From Algirhabdus cladophorae (GTDB taxonomy: Bacteria > Pseudomonadota > Alphaproteobacteria > Rhodobacterales > Rhodobacteraceae), in NCBI RefSeq assembly GCF_044772865.1, contig NZ_CP173029.1:124001-188000 (forward strand): a DNA stretch of 64,000 nucleotides, written 5' to 3'. Under the pieces are notes generated by a model. It was not told the origin of the DNA and made no database searches. It saw only the letters and a program-made list of their open reading frames with translations. Position numbers and translations under genes: made by a program. Positions 25,376 through 33,185 of this stretch are shown in pieces. Position 1 is the first letter of the stretch. The number at the start of each line of letters is the position of its first letter.

Positions 25376-26347
25376 ATGAAACTCACCAAACGACTTTTTC
25401 TAGGGCTTGCCACTGGCGCAACTCTTGCAACTTTGCCTCTGACCGCGTTGGCGCAAGACTGGCAACCCAAACGCCCAGTTGATTTCACAATCATGGCCGG
25501 TTCCGGCGGTGGCGCTGATCAGATTGCGCGTTTTGTTCAGTCTGTCGTTGAAGCCAATGATATGACCAATCGTCCCTTGATCCCTACAAACCGTGGCGGC
25601 GGTTCGGGCGCTGAGGCTTTGCTGCATCTCAATGATGCGCGGGATGCGGACCACACACTGATGGTCACGTTGAACTCGTTTTACACCACACCGATCCGCC
25701 AAGAGGGTCTCGGCGTTGACATCGAAACCTTTACCCCGATCACCATGATGGGTGTCGATCCTTTTGTTCTTTGGGTTCACAAAGAGTCCGGTATCACCAC
25801 GTTTGAGCAATACATCGACAAAGTGAAAGGTATGGACGGCGAGTTCGTCATGGGCGGCACAGGATCGGGTCAAGAAGACTCAATTGTCATCGCTTATATG
25901 TCTGGCGCCTATGATCTGGACATCAAGTACATCCCATACGACGGCGGCGGCGCTGTGGCCAAAGACCTTGCCGGTCAACAAATCATGGCAACAGTCAACA
26001 ACCCTGCCGAAGCCAAAGGCTTCTATGAAGCGGGCGAATTTGTCCCCCTTCTGGCGTTCTCGGATGAACGTATGGACGCGTATCCTGATGTGCCGACGAT
26101 GAAGGAAAAAGGCCACGACTTTTCGTACTATAACCAGCGTGCCATTGTTGGCGCTCCGGGTATGTCAGACGAGGCTGCAGCCTACTACCGCGATCTGTTT
26201 GGCAAGGTTTATGCAGGCGACGATTGGCAGGGCTATTTGACGTCTGAAAGCCTGTCCCCGCTTCCTATGAACGAAGCTGAGACACGCTCGTACTGGGCCG
26301 TTCAGGTCGAAAACCACCGTCAATTGCTGTCTGAGATCGGCGGCTAA
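25376..26347 (+). CDS. Tripartite tricarboxylate transporter substrate-binding protein (TctC)
   Basis: This 323-residue periplasmic binding protein has a signal peptide cleaved near TALAQD (residue 24). The typical TctC (Bug) fold start is PVDFTIMAGSGGGADQIARF, with NRGGGSGAEALLHL and later KDLAGQQIMATVNNPAE. It captures a carboxylate for the TctAB membrane unit. A strong GGGAGGAAT ribosome site lies eight bases upstream of the ATG. Just before it, GTCCG-GTTCTT-CGGAC (25340-25355) can form a small hairpin in the leader. Ligands of this family range from citrate to aromatic acids, so the substrate is not known from sequence. It heads a transport operon with tctB and tctA. Confidence 0.9.
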   Translation: MKLTKRLFLGLATGATLATLPLTALAQDWQPKRPVDFTIMAGSGGGADQIARFVQSVVEANDMTNRPLIPTNRGGGSGAEALLHLNDARDADHTLMVTLNSFYTTPIRQEGLGVDIETFTPITMMGVDPFVLWVHKESGITTFEQYIDKVKGMDGEFVMGGTGSGQEDSIVIAYMSGAYDLDIKYIPYDGGGAVAKDLAGQQIMATVNNPAEAKGFYEAGEFVPLLAFSDERMDAYPDVPTMKEKGHDFSYYNQRAIVGAPGMSDEAAAYYRDLFGKVYAGDDWQGYLTSESLSPLPMNEAETRSYWAVQVENHRQLLSEIGG

Positions 26348-26373
26348 GTTCAAAGCATGGAAAGGGGGCAGTT

Positions 26374-26877
26374 ATGCGCCAAGGTGAAATATCACTCGCG
26401 GGGATTCTTGCCCTCTTTTCCCTATATCTGATGTGGAAAAGCACTGAACTGCCCATCGGATATATCCGCGGCCAAGGCCCCGGTGGTGGCTTTTGGCCGT
26501 TCTGGTTGTCGGCGGGTATGTTGCTAAGCTGTGGGGCTATTGCTTGGAATTGGTGGCGGGGCAAAAGCCCAGCCTCTGTCTCTAACGAGCCGCTGATGGA
26601 TGCATTCGGCTGGCGCACAGTGGTCCTTGTAGGCGGAGGCGTGATCGGTTTTGTGGCGTTGATCGCTGTGGTGTCGATGTATGGCGCGGTCTGCCTGTTC
26701 TTGATCTACTACTTGCGGTTTTTGGGGCGGCATTCGTGGTTTTTGACACTGGCCATGGCGATTGCTTTGCCCATTGGATTGTTCTTCTTTTTCGAAGGCG
26801 CGATGCAAATTTCTATGCCGCAAGGACTGCCCTTCACCCAACCGTTCTTCGATGTGATGTACGACATCATTTATTAA
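26374..26877 (+). CDS. Tripartite tricarboxylate transporter small membrane subunit (TctB)
   Basis: This 167-residue protein has four hydrophobic segments. The stretch GQGPGGGFWPFWLSAGMLL after the first is the TctB pattern, followed by helices near residues 85-105 and 115-140. The family serves as the small, poorly conserved partner of TctA in sodium- or proton-driven uptake. It lies 26 bases after tctC and 42 bases before tctA in the same direction, the standard order for these systems. Confidence 0.88.
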   Translation: MRQGEISLAGILALFSLYLMWKSTELPIGYIRGQGPGGGFWPFWLSAGMLLSCGAIAWNWWRGKSPASVSNEPLMDAFGWRTVVLVGGGVIGFVALIAVVSMYGAVCLFLIYYLRFLGRHSWFLTLAMAIALPIGLFFFFEGAMQISMPQGLPFTQPFFDVMYDIIY

Positions 26878-26919
26878 TGCTGCCACGCTTTCTCAACCGG
26901 CCCTGACCCGAGGACAATC

Positions 26920-28431
26920 ATGGAAGTTTTCTCATTTCTTGCTGATGGCGTTTTGCTTGCGCTGCAACCGGTCAATCTGGGCTTGATCTTGATTGGTGTC
27001 ACGGTTGGGTTGTTCATTGGTGCTATGCCGGGGCTGGGATCGGTGAATGGCGTAGCGATTTTGCTGCCGATTACGTTTCTGGTTCCGCCGTCGTCGGCCA
27101 TCATTTTCCTTGCAGCGATCTACTATGGCGCCATGTATGGCGGGGCGATTTCATCGGTGACCCTTGGAATACCGGGGGCATCAACGGCCGTGGCCACCAC
27201 CTTTGATGGGCGGCCCTTGGCGCTGCAGGGCAGGGCAAGCCTGGCCTTGGTTACTGCCGCCCTTGCGTCCTTTGTCGGCGGCACCGTGGCGACGGTATTT
27301 TTCACACTCTTTGCGCCACTTCTGGCGACGGTCGCTTTATCGTTCGGCCCGCCGGAAATTTTTGCCCTTATGTTGTTGGCTTTTGCGACCTTTGTGGGCC
27401 TTGGCGGTGATGACATTCCCAAAACCATTTTTTCGATTTGTTTTGGCTTGGTTCTGGCAACAGTTGGCTTTGACACGATTTCGGGCGAGCCACGCTTGGT
27501 GCTATTCGATATAAAAGGGTTCTTGCGCGGGATCGGCTTTATTGTGCTGGCCATCGGCGTCTATGGCATTGGCGAGATGATATGGACGATCGAACAAACC
27601 CGCGGTGAGATCACAACAACAAACCCCAAGATGACGGCCAAGGGCCTTGCCTCTGACGCCAAAGAAGCTGTGCGTCGGGGCTGGAAAGGCACGTGGGTTG
27701 GCTCACTTTTAGGGTTCTTTGTGGGCGTTTTGCCTGCGGCTGGGGCGACGCCCGGCTCGCTGATGTCTTATGGTGTGGCCAAAATGATCTCGAAAACTCC
27801 TGAGGAATACGGGCAAGGCACACCTGATGGCGTGGCGGCTCCAGAGGCTGCGAACAACTCAGCCTCGACAGGGTCTATGTTGCCTATGCTGACCCTCGGT
27901 ATTCCCGGCTCGCCGACGACAGCTATTTTGTTGGGTGGTATGGTCATTTGGGGCCTGACACCGGGTCCGCGTCTGTTTGTGGATCAAAGCGAATTTGTGT
28001 GGGGCCTGATTGGGTCTTTCTATATCTCAAACCTCGCTGCGGTATTGATCAACCTCGCGTTTATCCCGCTTTTTGTGTGGATGCTGCGGATGCCGTTTAC
28101 GATCCTTGCCCCGCTGATCTTTGTTCTTTCGATTGTCGGCGGGTTTGCTGCGTCGCGCAGTATGCACGACCTTTGGCTGATCGTGATTTTCGGGCTTGGC
28201 GCGTTCTTTATGCGCAAGTTCGATTATCCGCTTGCCCCTGCGGTTCTGGCGATTGTCCTTGGCCCAATCGCCGAGCCGACTTTGCGACAATCCTTGCTGC
28301 TATCGTCGGGCGATCCGATGATCTTTTTCAACAGACCTATCGCTGGTCCTATTACAGTCATTGCGATCATCCTGATCCTTTTGCCCGCTTTGAAGCTGCT
28401 GCGTCGCCGCAAAACAGTGGTCACTGACTAA
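26920..28431 (+). CDS. Tripartite tricarboxylate transporter large permease (TctA)
   Basis: This 503-residue polytopic protein is of normal TctA length, with about eleven to twelve helices. The paired family motifs are visible: IGAMPGLGSVNGVAILLPIT in the first half and GVLPAAGATPGSLMSYGVAK plus LGIPGSPTTAILLGGMVIWG in the second. The intervening EAANNSASTGSMLPMLTLGI is also typical. It carries out substrate translocation with TctB, fed by TctC. The acyl-CoA synthetase gene starts 69 bases downstream in the same direction, which suggests that the imported acid is activated to a CoA thioester. Confidence 0.92.
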   Translation: MEVFSFLADGVLLALQPVNLGLILIGVTVGLFIGAMPGLGSVNGVAILLPITFLVPPSSAIIFLAAIYYGAMYGGAISSVTLGIPGASTAVATTFDGRPLALQGRASLALVTAALASFVGGTVATVFFTLFAPLLATVALSFGPPEIFALMLLAFATFVGLGGDDIPKTIFSICFGLVLATVGFDTISGEPRLVLFDIKGFLRGIGFIVLAIGVYGIGEMIWTIEQTRGEITTTNPKMTAKGLASDAKEAVRRGWKGTWVGSLLGFFVGVLPAAGATPGSLMSYGVAKMISKTPEEYGQGTPDGVAAPEAANNSASTGSMLPMLTLGIPGSPTTAILLGGMVIWGLTPGPRLFVDQSEFVWGLIGSFYISNLAAVLINLAFIPLFVWMLRMPFTILAPLIFVLSIVGGFAASRSMHDLWLIVIFGLGAFFMRKFDYPLAPAVLAIVLGPIAEPTLRQSLLLSSGDPMIFFNRPIAGPITVIAIILILLPALKLLRRRKTVVTD

Positions 28432-28500
28432 GCCGCGCGTTAAACCTGTTCTAGCCCCGGGGCCCATGCGCCATCGAACCCTACGAGAGACAAACATCAC

Positions 28501-30012
28501 ATGCAGACACTTGAACACCTGATCCAGCAGCATCCTGACAGTGCCAATGCCATTGGCGCCCCTGGCCGAGATTGGTTGAGCTACGGCGACCTCAAAACGC
28601 TGACGCAATCTGTGCGGACTGTTTTGCGCAATGCCGGTGTGGGTGCCCAAGACCGGGTTGCGATTGTGCTGCCCAATGGGCCGGAGATGGCAGCAGCGTT
28701 TATCGCTGTGGCGCAATCGGCCACCACGGCACCGTTGAACCCGGCCTACAAGGAAGACGAATTCGCGTTCTATCTCGAAGACCTTAAGGCGCGCGCGATT
28801 ATTGTCGAAGCAGGCTACGACGGCCCCGCCCGTGCGGCGGCCAATCGGTTTGACATGACGGTGATCGAACTGACGCCTGCAAATCCTGCGGGCAATTTCA
28901 CTCTGTCCACGGATGTCACAGGACAGGCTGAAGATGTTGCTCCAACAGCAGATGATATAGCGCTGATCTTGCACACGTCTGGCACCACATCGCGGCCCAA
29001 GATTGTGCCGCTGTTGCAATCGAATGTGGCTGCTTCGGCTGAAAACATCCGGGCATCCCTCGCGCTAACCCCGGAGGATACCTGTCTCAACGTGATGCCT
29101 TTGTTCCATATCCATGGCCTCGTGGCTGCTGTCAGTGCTTCGCTGGCTGCGGGTGCATCGATTTCTTGTGCGCCGGGATTTGATGCGCTCAAGTTTTATG
29201 GTTGGCTCGAGGAAGTCGACCCCAGCTGGTATACGGCCGTTCCGACCATGCATCAGGCGATTTTGGCACGTGCGCCGCGTAACGCCGAGATTATCAAAAA
29301 TGCGCGCCTTCGCTTTTTGCGGTCGTCGTCGTCATCATTGCCGGGTCCGGTCATGACGCAATTGGCAGACACCTTTGATGCGCCAGTAGTCGAGGCCTAT
29401 GGCATGACCGAAGCTGCACACCAGATGTGTTGCAACCCGATTGAACCGGGCAAGCAAAAACCGGGTGCTGTAGGTCTGCCCGCTGGCCCGGAAGTCCGCA
29501 TTGCGCACGAGATTGAAAATCGTCTGGTCGATGGTGTCGGCGAGATCTCGATCTCGGGCCCGAATGTTACCCCCGGCTATGAAGCCAACCCGGAAGCCAA
29601 CGAAAAGAACTTTTTTGAGGCCGATGGCAAACGGTGGTTCCGCACTGGTGATCAGGGGATGTTTGACGAAGACGGCTATTTGTCCCTGACGGGGCGCCTG
29701 AAGGAAATCATCAACCGTGGCGGCGAAAAAATCAGCCCGCTAGAGGTCGACGGTATCTTGTCGGATCACCCCGCCGTTGGGCAGTGCGTGACTTTTGCAA
29801 TGCCGCATCCCAAATTGGGCGAAGAGGTCGCGGCGGCAGTGGTTCTAAAGGACGGCCAAGAGGCCACAGACCGCGAGATCCGCGATTTCGCTGGCGAACG
29901 GCTGGCTGCATTCAAGGTACCGCGTAAAATCCTTATCCTTGATGAAATTCCTAAAGGTGCCACAGGCAAGCTGCAGCGGATCGGCTTGGCGGAAAAGCTG
30001 GGCTTGGGCTAG
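28501..30012 (+). CDS. Acyl-CoA synthetase (AMP-binding; oxalyl-CoA-synthetase-like)
   Basis: This 503-residue adenylate-forming enzyme activates a carboxylic acid with ATP and CoA. Motifs are the P-loop LHTSGTTSRPK near residue 160 (Ser replaces the second Gly of TSGTTG), MPLFHIHGL, VEAYGMTEAAHQM, RTGDQGMFDEDGYLSLTGR, LKEIINRGGEKISP and the C-terminal catalytic Lys in GATGKLQR. The pattern of PLFHIHGL with AYGMTEAAHQM resembles the Pcs60/AAE3 oxalyl-CoA synthetase group, but small dicarboxylates or other acids are possible. It sits between the TctABC transporter and a dehydrogenase 10 bases downstream, so it probably activates the imported acid. Confidence 0.85.
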   Translation: MQTLEHLIQQHPDSANAIGAPGRDWLSYGDLKTLTQSVRTVLRNAGVGAQDRVAIVLPNGPEMAAAFIAVAQSATTAPLNPAYKEDEFAFYLEDLKARAIIVEAGYDGPARAAANRFDMTVIELTPANPAGNFTLSTDVTGQAEDVAPTADDIALILHTSGTTSRPKIVPLLQSNVAASAENIRASLALTPEDTCLNVMPLFHIHGLVAAVSASLAAGASISCAPGFDALKFYGWLEEVDPSWYTAVPTMHQAILARAPRNAEIIKNARLRFLRSSSSSLPGPVMTQLADTFDAPVVEAYGMTEAAHQMCCNPIEPGKQKPGAVGLPAGPEVRIAHEIENRLVDGVGEISISGPNVTPGYEANPEANEKNFFEADGKRWFRTGDQGMFDEDGYLSLTGRLKEIINRGGEKISPLEVDGILSDHPAVGQCVTFAMPHPKLGEEVAAAVVLKDGQEATDREIRDFAGERLAAFKVPRKILILDEIPKGATGKLQRIGLAEKLGLG

Positions 30013-30022
30013 GGAGCAGAGA

Positions 30023-31003
30023 ATGAAGATTTGTATTTTTGGCGCCGGGGCCATCGGTGGGTATATGGGCGCAAAATTGGCGCAGGCTGGTGCAGATGTC
30101 AGCCTCGTGGCGCGGGGTCCTCACCTCAAGGCCATGCGCGAAAACGGGCTGCGGCTGATTGAGGAAAGTGGTGAGACAACCGTGAACGTCACGGCCTCCG
30201 ATAACGCCGCTGATTTGGGTCCGCAAGATTATGTCATCGTCACGCTCAAGGCGCATTCTGTTCCGGCAGTTGTGCCGCACATGCAGCCATTGATTGGCGA
30301 GGACACGACAATTGTATCGGGCGTGAATGGCGTGCCTTGGTGGTATTTCCACAAAACCGGCGAGGACTTGGAAGGCACCCGTCTGGAAACCGTGGATCCG
30401 GGCGGCGCACAATGGGATGGCTTTGGTCCGGATCGTGTGTTGGGCTGCGTTGTCTATCCAGCAGCAGAAGTTATTGAACCGGGCGTGGTCAAGCATATTG
30501 AGGGCAACCGCTTTTCTCTGGGCGAACCGGACGGCTCAAAATCCGAGCGCGCCGTGGCCCTGTCAAAGGCGCTTATGGCGGCAGGGTTAAAGGCCCCAGT
30601 CCGGCCCAAGATTAGGGATGAGATCTGGGTGAAGTTATGGGGGAACCTCTCGTTCAATCCGATCTCGGCCCTGACCCATTCGACCCTTGATGTCTTGTGC
30701 ACAGACCCCGGCACCCGAGAGGTTGCGCGCAACATGATGTTGGAGGCACAAACCATCGCAGAAAAACTGGGCGTTAAATTTCCCATCGACGTGGATCGCC
30801 GGATCCAAGGTGGTGCGGATGTAGGCGCGCATCGCACCTCAATGTTGCAAGACCTCGATCAAGGGCGCCCCATGGAAATCGATGCCCTTGTTGGATCCGT
30901 AAAGGAGCTTGGGCGTGTTACCCAAACCCCAACACCTACAATCGACACTGTCCTATCCCTGATCGCATTGCGCGGTAAGACAGCGGGCCTTTATGGGACC
31001 TAA
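30023..31003 (+). CDS. 2-dehydropantoate 2-reductase-family dehydrogenase (PanE-like)
   Basis: This 326-residue enzyme has a Rossmann N-terminus (MKICIFGAGAIGGYMGAKLA), LVARGPHLKAM, ETTIVSGVNGVPWWYF-like glycine loop near residues 95-110, and the family catalytic Lys in VKLWGNLSFNPISALT. It ends with a six-helix domain. The family makes pantoate in CoA synthesis, but many paralogues reduce other 2-oxo acids. Placement 10 bases after an acyl-CoA synthetase and TctABC argues for a catabolic role rather than pantothenate synthesis. I chose the ATG at 30023 (GGAG eight bases before); the upstream frame overlaps the synthetase. Confidence 0.82.
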   Translation: MKICIFGAGAIGGYMGAKLAQAGADVSLVARGPHLKAMRENGLRLIEESGETTVNVTASDNAADLGPQDYVIVTLKAHSVPAVVPHMQPLIGEDTTIVSGVNGVPWWYFHKTGEDLEGTRLETVDPGGAQWDGFGPDRVLGCVVYPAAEVIEPGVVKHIEGNRFSLGEPDGSKSERAVALSKALMAAGLKAPVRPKIRDEIWVKLWGNLSFNPISALTHSTLDVLCTDPGTREVARNMMLEAQTIAEKLGVKFPIDVDRRIQGGADVGAHRTSMLQDLDQGRPMEIDALVGSVKELGRVTQTPTPTIDTVLSLIALRGKTAGLYGT

Positions 31004-31089
31004 AACGGGCCGAGCATGACCGCACCTGCGGGGCTGGTGCGCAGAATACTAGCCCCCTTAAAACACATGCGGAACAGGCCCTTGAGTGT

Positions 31090-33012
31090 TCAAAATATAA
31101 AGTCGGGGTCGGTCAACTGGCCGATGGTAAAGCCCTGCATCAAGATTGCATTGCCGTCCCCCATATCGATCTGGACGCCATTGTTCACTTGGCGCACATC
31201 GAACGTGTTTTGCAGGTGATTGAGGTCGATCAATTCAAAGGCGCTCATATCGATCTGGTCTGTACCATTGGTAAAATCAGTGATCACGTCATAGCCGCCA
31301 TCGCGACTAAAGACGAAAATATCATTGCCGCCTGAGCCTATTAAAATGTCGTCACCACGCCCGCCGATCAGAGTATCGTTGCCAGCAGAGCCATCCATAT
31401 TGTCATCGCCATTACCGCCCACCAGCAAGTCATCGCTGGCCCCGCCAATCATCGTATCGTCATCCTTGCCGCCAAAAAGGCGATCGTTGCCACGCCCACC
31501 GTCTAGGAAGTCATCGCCACGGCCCCCGTTCAGACGGTCACCGCCGTTGCCACCGAAAAGTTCATCTTCTCCGTCTTTGCCCGACAGAATGTCGCTGTTA
31601 TCGCCGCCCAAGAAAGTATCGTCCTGGCTGGCACCTGTGATCCGGTCGTCGCCCAAACCACCATCGACAGCGCCAGTGAGATAGCCATCCACCTTGCCGC
31701 GATAGATGTCATCGCCGTCGCCTAAGGTGACTGCGCCAAACACTTCACCAGAGTTAACCATCAGGTCGTTACCACCGAGCAGTTCAGCCCCGCCGTCGAT
31801 AGTGCCTGTATTGCGCAGCACATCGCCAAAGTTCGCGTCCATCTGAACCGCAAAGCCGCCGCTGCTGTCATTGCCAACAATCAAACCCGTGTTGAGAACT
31901 GAGGTGCCATTCAAATTGAGGTCAGTCTCGACATCAACAGCGATGCCCGCAAGGCTCTCGATGGTGCCGCTATTCACGAGGCGCCCCCCGTCGGACAGGA
32001 TGAAGACGCCGGTGCCTGCGGTGGTTGAAATTTCGCCTGAGTTGTTCAACAGGAAATTAACTGTGTCGCCAAAAGCGCCGGCTGTGATGCCGTCGTCCGT
32101 TGCAGTGATGGTCCCACTATTGGTGACGAGAATATCGTTGCCAGTAATTAGAAGCCCATCATCGCCCGCGTTGATTATGCCGGAATTTTGAATAACGTTG
32201 CCCGAGCCGCTGGTTATCTCCATCCCATCTAAGTCTGCACTTATACGTCCGGTGTTTGTAAGCTGAATGTTGGCTCCGCTTACATCAATTCCGTGGCCGC
32301 CTGCAGTAATGCTGCCGCCATTACTGACAATGCTGCCAGCCGCGTTGGTAAGATCCAGCCCATCTCCGCCGCTGCTCAAGCTGCCTGTGTTGGAAATTTT
32401 TGCGTCGACCCCGTCCATTTCAACGGCTTCTGCTCCCGCCAGAATACTGCCATCATTGGTAAAGACGCTGTCGACCCCGTTAAGCTCGACCCCGTCGACA
32501 GCGCCCGTGATTGTGCCGGTGTTCAGGAAGATATTTTTTGTGGTGTCGGCACCACTATCGATAAAGACGGCGTCGTTGCTAGTGGACACCAAGTTGCCAG
32601 TGTTGGTGATAGTGTTGCCACCGAGACGGAAATCGATCGTTGTATTGTCGGCAGTGATTGTGCCGCTGTTGAATACTGTGTGGCCGCCAAAGCTGCTGAA
32701 CAAAGCGTCGTCTGAGCCCGCAACAGTCCCACCCAGTGTCAAATATGAACTGGCCGCAGTCAGTGTGATGGCATCGCCTGTTAGGCCCGTGATCGCGCCC
32801 ATGCTGCCAAGGGTCAGTTGGTTTGATCCGCCCAGACTGATCCCCACGCTTGATCCAACGACTTCGCCATAGAAGGCAGACTGGACACCGCTGCCTGTGG
32901 TCAGTGCGGTTCCATCAACCGCCAAAAGGCTGAAGGTAGCTTGATACACTTCATCATTTGCTGCGATTGTTTGTGCGGTATCTTCAGAGCTATCTAAGAG
33001 GGTAAATGCCAT
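31090..33012 (-). CDS. Secreted beta-helix/RTX calcium-binding repeat protein
   Basis: This 640-residue protein has no N-terminal signal peptide. Residues about 60-440 are a parallel beta-helix-like array built on repeated NTGTI/NSGTI turns every 20-30 residues. Residues about 450-575 carry glycine- and aspartate-rich RTX nonapeptides (GGNGGDRLNGGRGDDFLDGG and similar). The end is an aliphatic C-terminal tail (GQLTDPDFIF) of the type read by type I secretion systems. It is probably an extracellular calcium-folded adhesin or matrix protein. No ABC/HlyD exporter is in the window. The ATG at 33012 follows AGGAAG at a good distance. It is divergent from the HTH-hydrolase gene, and the 173-base spacer holds shared repeats. 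Confidence 0.82.
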   Translation of the reverse strand: MAFTLLDSSEDTAQTIAANDEVYQATFSLLAVDGTALTTGSGVQSAFYGEVVGSSVGISLGGSNQLTLGSMGAITGLTGDAITLTAASSYLTLGGTVAGSDDALFSSFGGHTVFNSGTITADNTTIDFRLGGNTITNTGNLVSTSNDAVFIDSGADTTKNIFLNTGTITGAVDGVELNGVDSVFTNDGSILAGAEAVEMDGVDAKISNTGSLSSGGDGLDLTNAAGSIVSNGGSITAGGHGIDVSGANIQLTNTGRISADLDGMEITSGSGNVIQNSGIINAGDDGLLITGNDILVTNSGTITATDDGITAGAFGDTVNFLLNNSGEISTTAGTGVFILSDGGRLVNSGTIESLAGIAVDVETDLNLNGTSVLNTGLIVGNDSSGGFAVQMDANFGDVLRNTGTIDGGAELLGGNDLMVNSGEVFGAVTLGDGDDIYRGKVDGYLTGAVDGGLGDDRITGASQDDTFLGGDNSDILSGKDGEDELFGGNGGDRLNGGRGDDFLDGGRGNDRLFGGKDDDTMIGGASDDLLVGGNGDDNMDGSAGNDTLIGGRGDDILIGSGGNDIFVFSRDGGYDVITDFTNGTDQIDMSAFELIDLNHLQNTFDVRQVNNGVQIDMGDGNAILMQGFTIGQLTDPDFIF

Positions 33013-33088
33013 TTTGTGTTTCTTCCTGTTTCAAATCGATGTGGTTTTCTAAGTTGCCCAAAGGTTAACAGAAGCGCGCAATCTGGCC

Positions 33089-33152
33089 ATACCCCATATG
33101 GTATACGTGGCCGCAAATTTGGTGGCGTTCGTGGTGTATGCAATTGGGGTAT
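33089..33152. promoter_or_regulatory. Inverted repeats in the divergent RTX / HTH-hydrolase promoter
   Basis: ATACCCCA (33089-33096) is repeated in exact inverse as TGGGGTAT (33145-33152). A partial inverted half-site, TGGTAT (33099-33104), makes ATACC-N6-GGTAT with the first. The elements lie 34-97 bases before the HTH-hydrolase start. They could bind that regulator or another; the role is inferred. Confidence 0.35.
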
Positions 33153-33185
33153 TTTCTTGTGATTGCGGTACGATAAGGTACCCTT

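Noticed and set aside
31325..31690. Short near-repeats that could suggest a CRISPR or tandem array
   Set aside because: They are codon-level repeats of the RTX glycine-aspartate nonapeptides in the minus-strand gene; there are no spacers.
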